Assembly: GCF_024868665.1 (NCBI RefSeq)
Contig: NC_079893.1
Location: 13,151,400 to 13,215,399, forward strand
From: Triplophysa rosa
Taxonomy: Eukaryota; Chordata; Actinopteri; Cypriniformes; Nemacheilidae
Length of the DNA stretch: 64,000 nt
Direction: 5' to 3'
The notes below the pieces were generated by a model. It was given only the letters and a program-made list of their open reading frames with translations. It searched no databases and was not told the DNA's origin. Positions within the stretch are counted from its first letter, which is position 1; each line of letters opens with the position of its first letter. Shown here in pieces: positions 61,800 through 64,000 of this stretch. Position numbers and translations under genes: made by a program.

Positions 61800-61999
61800 C
61801 CTATTTATCAGGTATGGTGACCTCTGCATTTAACCCGTCCAGTGAGTAGTGAACTCACGCACTGCAAGTCGTGAACACATACACCAGAAGCAGTGCACTA
61901 TCACTGCAGCTCAAAGGCACCTCAGTCGTTACCCGCCGGAGAATCGAACCGGCAACCTTCTGGTCACGAGTCCGACTCTCTAACCATTAGGCCACGACT
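61800..61999 (-). repeat. tRNA-derived SINE, minus strand
   Basis: On the minus strand the head reads TAGTCGTGGCCTAATGGTTA, an A-box-like TGGCCTAATGG. The B-box GGTTCGATTCT follows with near-tRNA spacing (complement at about 61932-61942). The 3' part decays toward 61800. A functional tRNA is rejected because no full cloverleaf or anticodon stem context is evident. Confidence 0.8.
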
Positions 62000-62004
62000 A
62001 CCCA

Positions 62005-62275
62005 CACCCCACACCGGGGGCACCACCCCGTATGTAATACCATTACAACACATTACCAAAATCAACGCAACCATACGTGCCAACCCGTTGGCTAAGGCTG
62101 TTATAGCCCCACTGGCTCCGTTAATCCAAGCTCAGTGCCCCCGGTCCCGTATGGCATAACAATACAATACACAACACCATTTTATTACGTGGTCACTTGG
62201 CAGCCCATATTGCGTCCTTCCGTTTCAACCACATCTAGTGGCTGCTTCTCTCAGCAACAGTGGCAAGTTCTTTGA
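62005..62275 (-). other. Probable 3' end of the minus-strand retrotransposon
   Basis: Sequence between the endonuclease frame and the SINE. It includes AATACAATACACAACACC and a CCGGGGGCACCACCCCG palindrome (62024-62040). No poly(A) or target repeat was identified. Confidence 0.4.
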
Positions 62276-63493
62276 CTACCATCCGTTGGGCCTGTCCTCT
62301 GATCCCCACTTTCTTAAGCAGCCTTGTAGTGGAATTGGAAACAAAACCCCTGCAGCCCACTTCCACAGGGAACACTTTCGCTGTCCATCCCCGATCTTCA
62401 GCCTCCGCTGCCAAGTTGGCATACCGGAGATTCTTTCTTTCAAATGCTTCATTAATGGCCTCTTCCCAAGGTGTACAGTCAACTCAACTATGAGGACTGT
62501 CCTACTGGAGGTGGACCACAGACCCATGTCCGGCAGGTTGGTTGCTGCGATTTCCAAGGGGAAAGTAAGTCTGTGGTTTACATCAACTCGCATTTCCCAA
62601 TCCCTTGCTATACTCAGCAGACCTGAATCTGGGGTTAAGAGCTTGGCCCGCGGTTTCTGCCCCTCCCGAATAAAGGGTTGCTTTTTTAGCGAGTTAGCCT
62701 TAGCGTTTTGGGGGATGGCATTTGCTGCCACTCTCTTGGTCTCTACTGCTGCAGCCAAGCACTTTAATACTTGATTGTGGCGCCATGTGTATCTCCCCTG
62801 TATCAAGCTCTTCTTACAACCCACAAGAATATGTTTAAGGTTTGCTGGAGCTGCACATAGGTGGCAGGCTGGATCCTGTCCACACCAAACATGCAGATTT
62901 GTTGGTGAGGGCAGCACATCATATGTAGCTCTTATGATAAAACTTAGCCTGTTTGTTTCCATACTCCACAGCTCACTGAAAGTGATTTTGTGCCGTTCAA
63001 TGCCTTCCCACCTCATCCAACGGCCTTGCTGGGCTTGAGAGTCCGCTCTGGTGCATCTACTTACTTCCTCTTGACACTGAACCTCCTCCACTACCAGGTG
63101 ACGCTGTTCCTTTGGTGTCGCTTTTCGCCACGTTGGTGTGGTTGATGCCAAACCAAGTCCCCCTCTGCCATGTTGAACTTGTCCCACGATGTCCTTACGT
63201 CTGAGGGCAGCCTTTGCATCTCCTATGGCTGTTGTTGGGTTCCATTTCCTAGCTGTCGCTACTGTTGGAGCAGCATCTCTTGCACAGGGATCACAGGATT
63301 CTTTGAGCGTCATCTCTAACCTTGTTTTGGTGCATTTATATTCCTCCACAAGGCTTGAAATGGGAAGAGAGAGAGCTCCATTCACATACAGACCTAAGTT
63401 GCTAAGGCATCTTGGTAGCCCAAGCCATTTCCTCACTTGTGTACTCACCAATCTCTCCAGGTTCTTGGCGTGAGACACCGTGAGCTCATACAT
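62276..63493 (-). pseudogene. Non-LTR retrotransposon C-terminal part with putative restriction-like endonuclease
   Basis: A 405-codon frame. VRKWLGLPRCLSNLGLYVNG is the thumb-like region after the reverse transcriptase. The zinc knuckle CHLCAAPANLKHILVGC (C-x2-C...H-x4-C) is followed by TQ/IQGRYTWRHNQVL. Then PDMGLWSTSSRTVLIVELTV fits the PD-(D/E)xK core of the restriction-like endonuclease found after the RT in R2, NeSL and related clades. A frameshift near 63490 separates it from the RT frame, and homology may continue in another frame past 62276. It is broken and inactive as it stands. Confidence 0.75.
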
Positions 63494-64000
63494 TTAAATT
63501 TGGCAACAAGCCAAATTGAAAGCACCAGAGTTTCAGCTTCCCGTCTTTAAGGTCTGCGGTGTACCACCATCCAAGGCTTTTGATAGGATTTTCCGTGACC
63601 GTTGGTATGGGCTCACCCTTTATACAGAACCTGTCATTGGTAAGATGGCCCTTGACAATAGAAATGCTGAGGGATTTGCTGGGTTTGACCTCCATTTGTG
63701 CCCAACTAATGTTCTCCTGAAGCTTATCCAGCAGCCGCTTTGTACATGCTTTGGTTGTCGTGATGGTTGTCATGTCATCCATGTATGCCCTGATTGGAGG
63801 TTGGCACAACCCATTTTTCAAACGCTCTCCTCCAACCACCCAACGCGATGCCCGGATTATTATTTCCATTGCCATTGTGAAAGCCAGTGGTGAAATTGTG
63901 CAACCTGCCATTATGCCAACCTCCAGCTGTTGCCAAGTGGTGGTACTGTGCTGTGTGGTAATACAGAATTGGAGATCCTGAAAATATGCCTTAATCAGCT
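63486..64000 (-). pseudogene. Non-LTR reverse transcriptase fragment (YMDD)
   Basis: The minus-strand frame is open from the window edge (DLQFCITTQHSTTTWQQLEV, then GIMAGCTISPLAFTMAMEII). It contains AYMDDMTTITTT, the catalytic RT motif, KPSKSLSISIVKG and SLGWWYTADLKDGKLKLW. It belongs upstream of 62276-63493 in the same element; the N-terminal part lies beyond base 64000. The frame ends about where the next begins, which implies a small indel. Confidence 0.85.

Noticed and set aside
61920..61999. Functional tRNA gene on the minus strand
   Set aside because: The A- and B-box-like parts fit a tRNA-derived SINE head; no complete cloverleaf with acceptor stem was evident.
62238..62774. 178-codon open frame on the + strand
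   Set aside because: It is the antisense shadow of the minus-strand retrotransposon coding region.
1..64000. A third host gene or a new multi-gene system
   Set aside because: All remaining frames over 60 codons fall in repeats, are antisense shadows, or lack splice context and known domains.

Overview
This is nuclear DNA from a bony fish, most likely a cyprinid (zebrafish or carp relative). Two host genes lie in tandem on the + strand, with GT-AG introns and long non-coding stretches. Most of the rest is cut-and-paste DNA transposons of kinds abundant in cyprinids: hAT, Harbinger-like, TTAA-target (Kolobok-like) and Tc1. There is a small retrotransposon fraction. The host group is inferred from gene content and repeat flavour; the species cannot be named from sequence alone. 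Nothing looks prokaryotic.

Host genes. (1) mnd1, 273-20274, is complete. Eight coding exons give a 205-residue meiotic recombination factor, the same length I know for the human protein; the first coding exon holds only the ATG. (2) tmem131l begins at 21782 and runs off the right edge. Four coding exons are visible (21782-21890, 22594-22664, 28111-28154, 58605-58676), covering the signal peptide and the start of the luminal domain. MND1 and TMEM131L are also neighbours on human chromosome 4, so this looks like conserved synteny.

Layout. mnd1 intron 1 carries a hAT MITE (560-1326). Intron 3 carries a TTAA element and a dead Tc1. Intron 6 (10 kb) holds stacked transposons (about 5.5-11.9 kb), a solo LTR and SINE copies. 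Intron 7 holds a hAT MITE and two Harbinger-like elements sharing one TAA. tmem131l intron 2 has an L2-type LINE end and hAT elements. tmem131l intron 3 (30 kb) is nested transposons almost throughout. It includes a THAP-bearing Kolobok-like element (37116-38448), a 3.8-kb hAT inserted in the last bases of another MITE (39659-43472), a 79-bp minisatellite (40205-40620), a long CT microsatellite (44671-45000), a 5'-truncated L1 with 15-bp target duplications (48310-49097), and a hAT element with a nearly intact spliced transposase gene (52343-55283). The right edge enters a minus-strand non-LTR retrotransposon with a YMDD reverse transcriptase and an apparent restriction-like endonuclease (62160-64000).

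The host genes show no functional link with each other. I found no new molecular system. The unusual content is a transposon stratigraphy that can be resolved to the base because many target-site duplications survive, plus several coding remnants of the elements that drove it.
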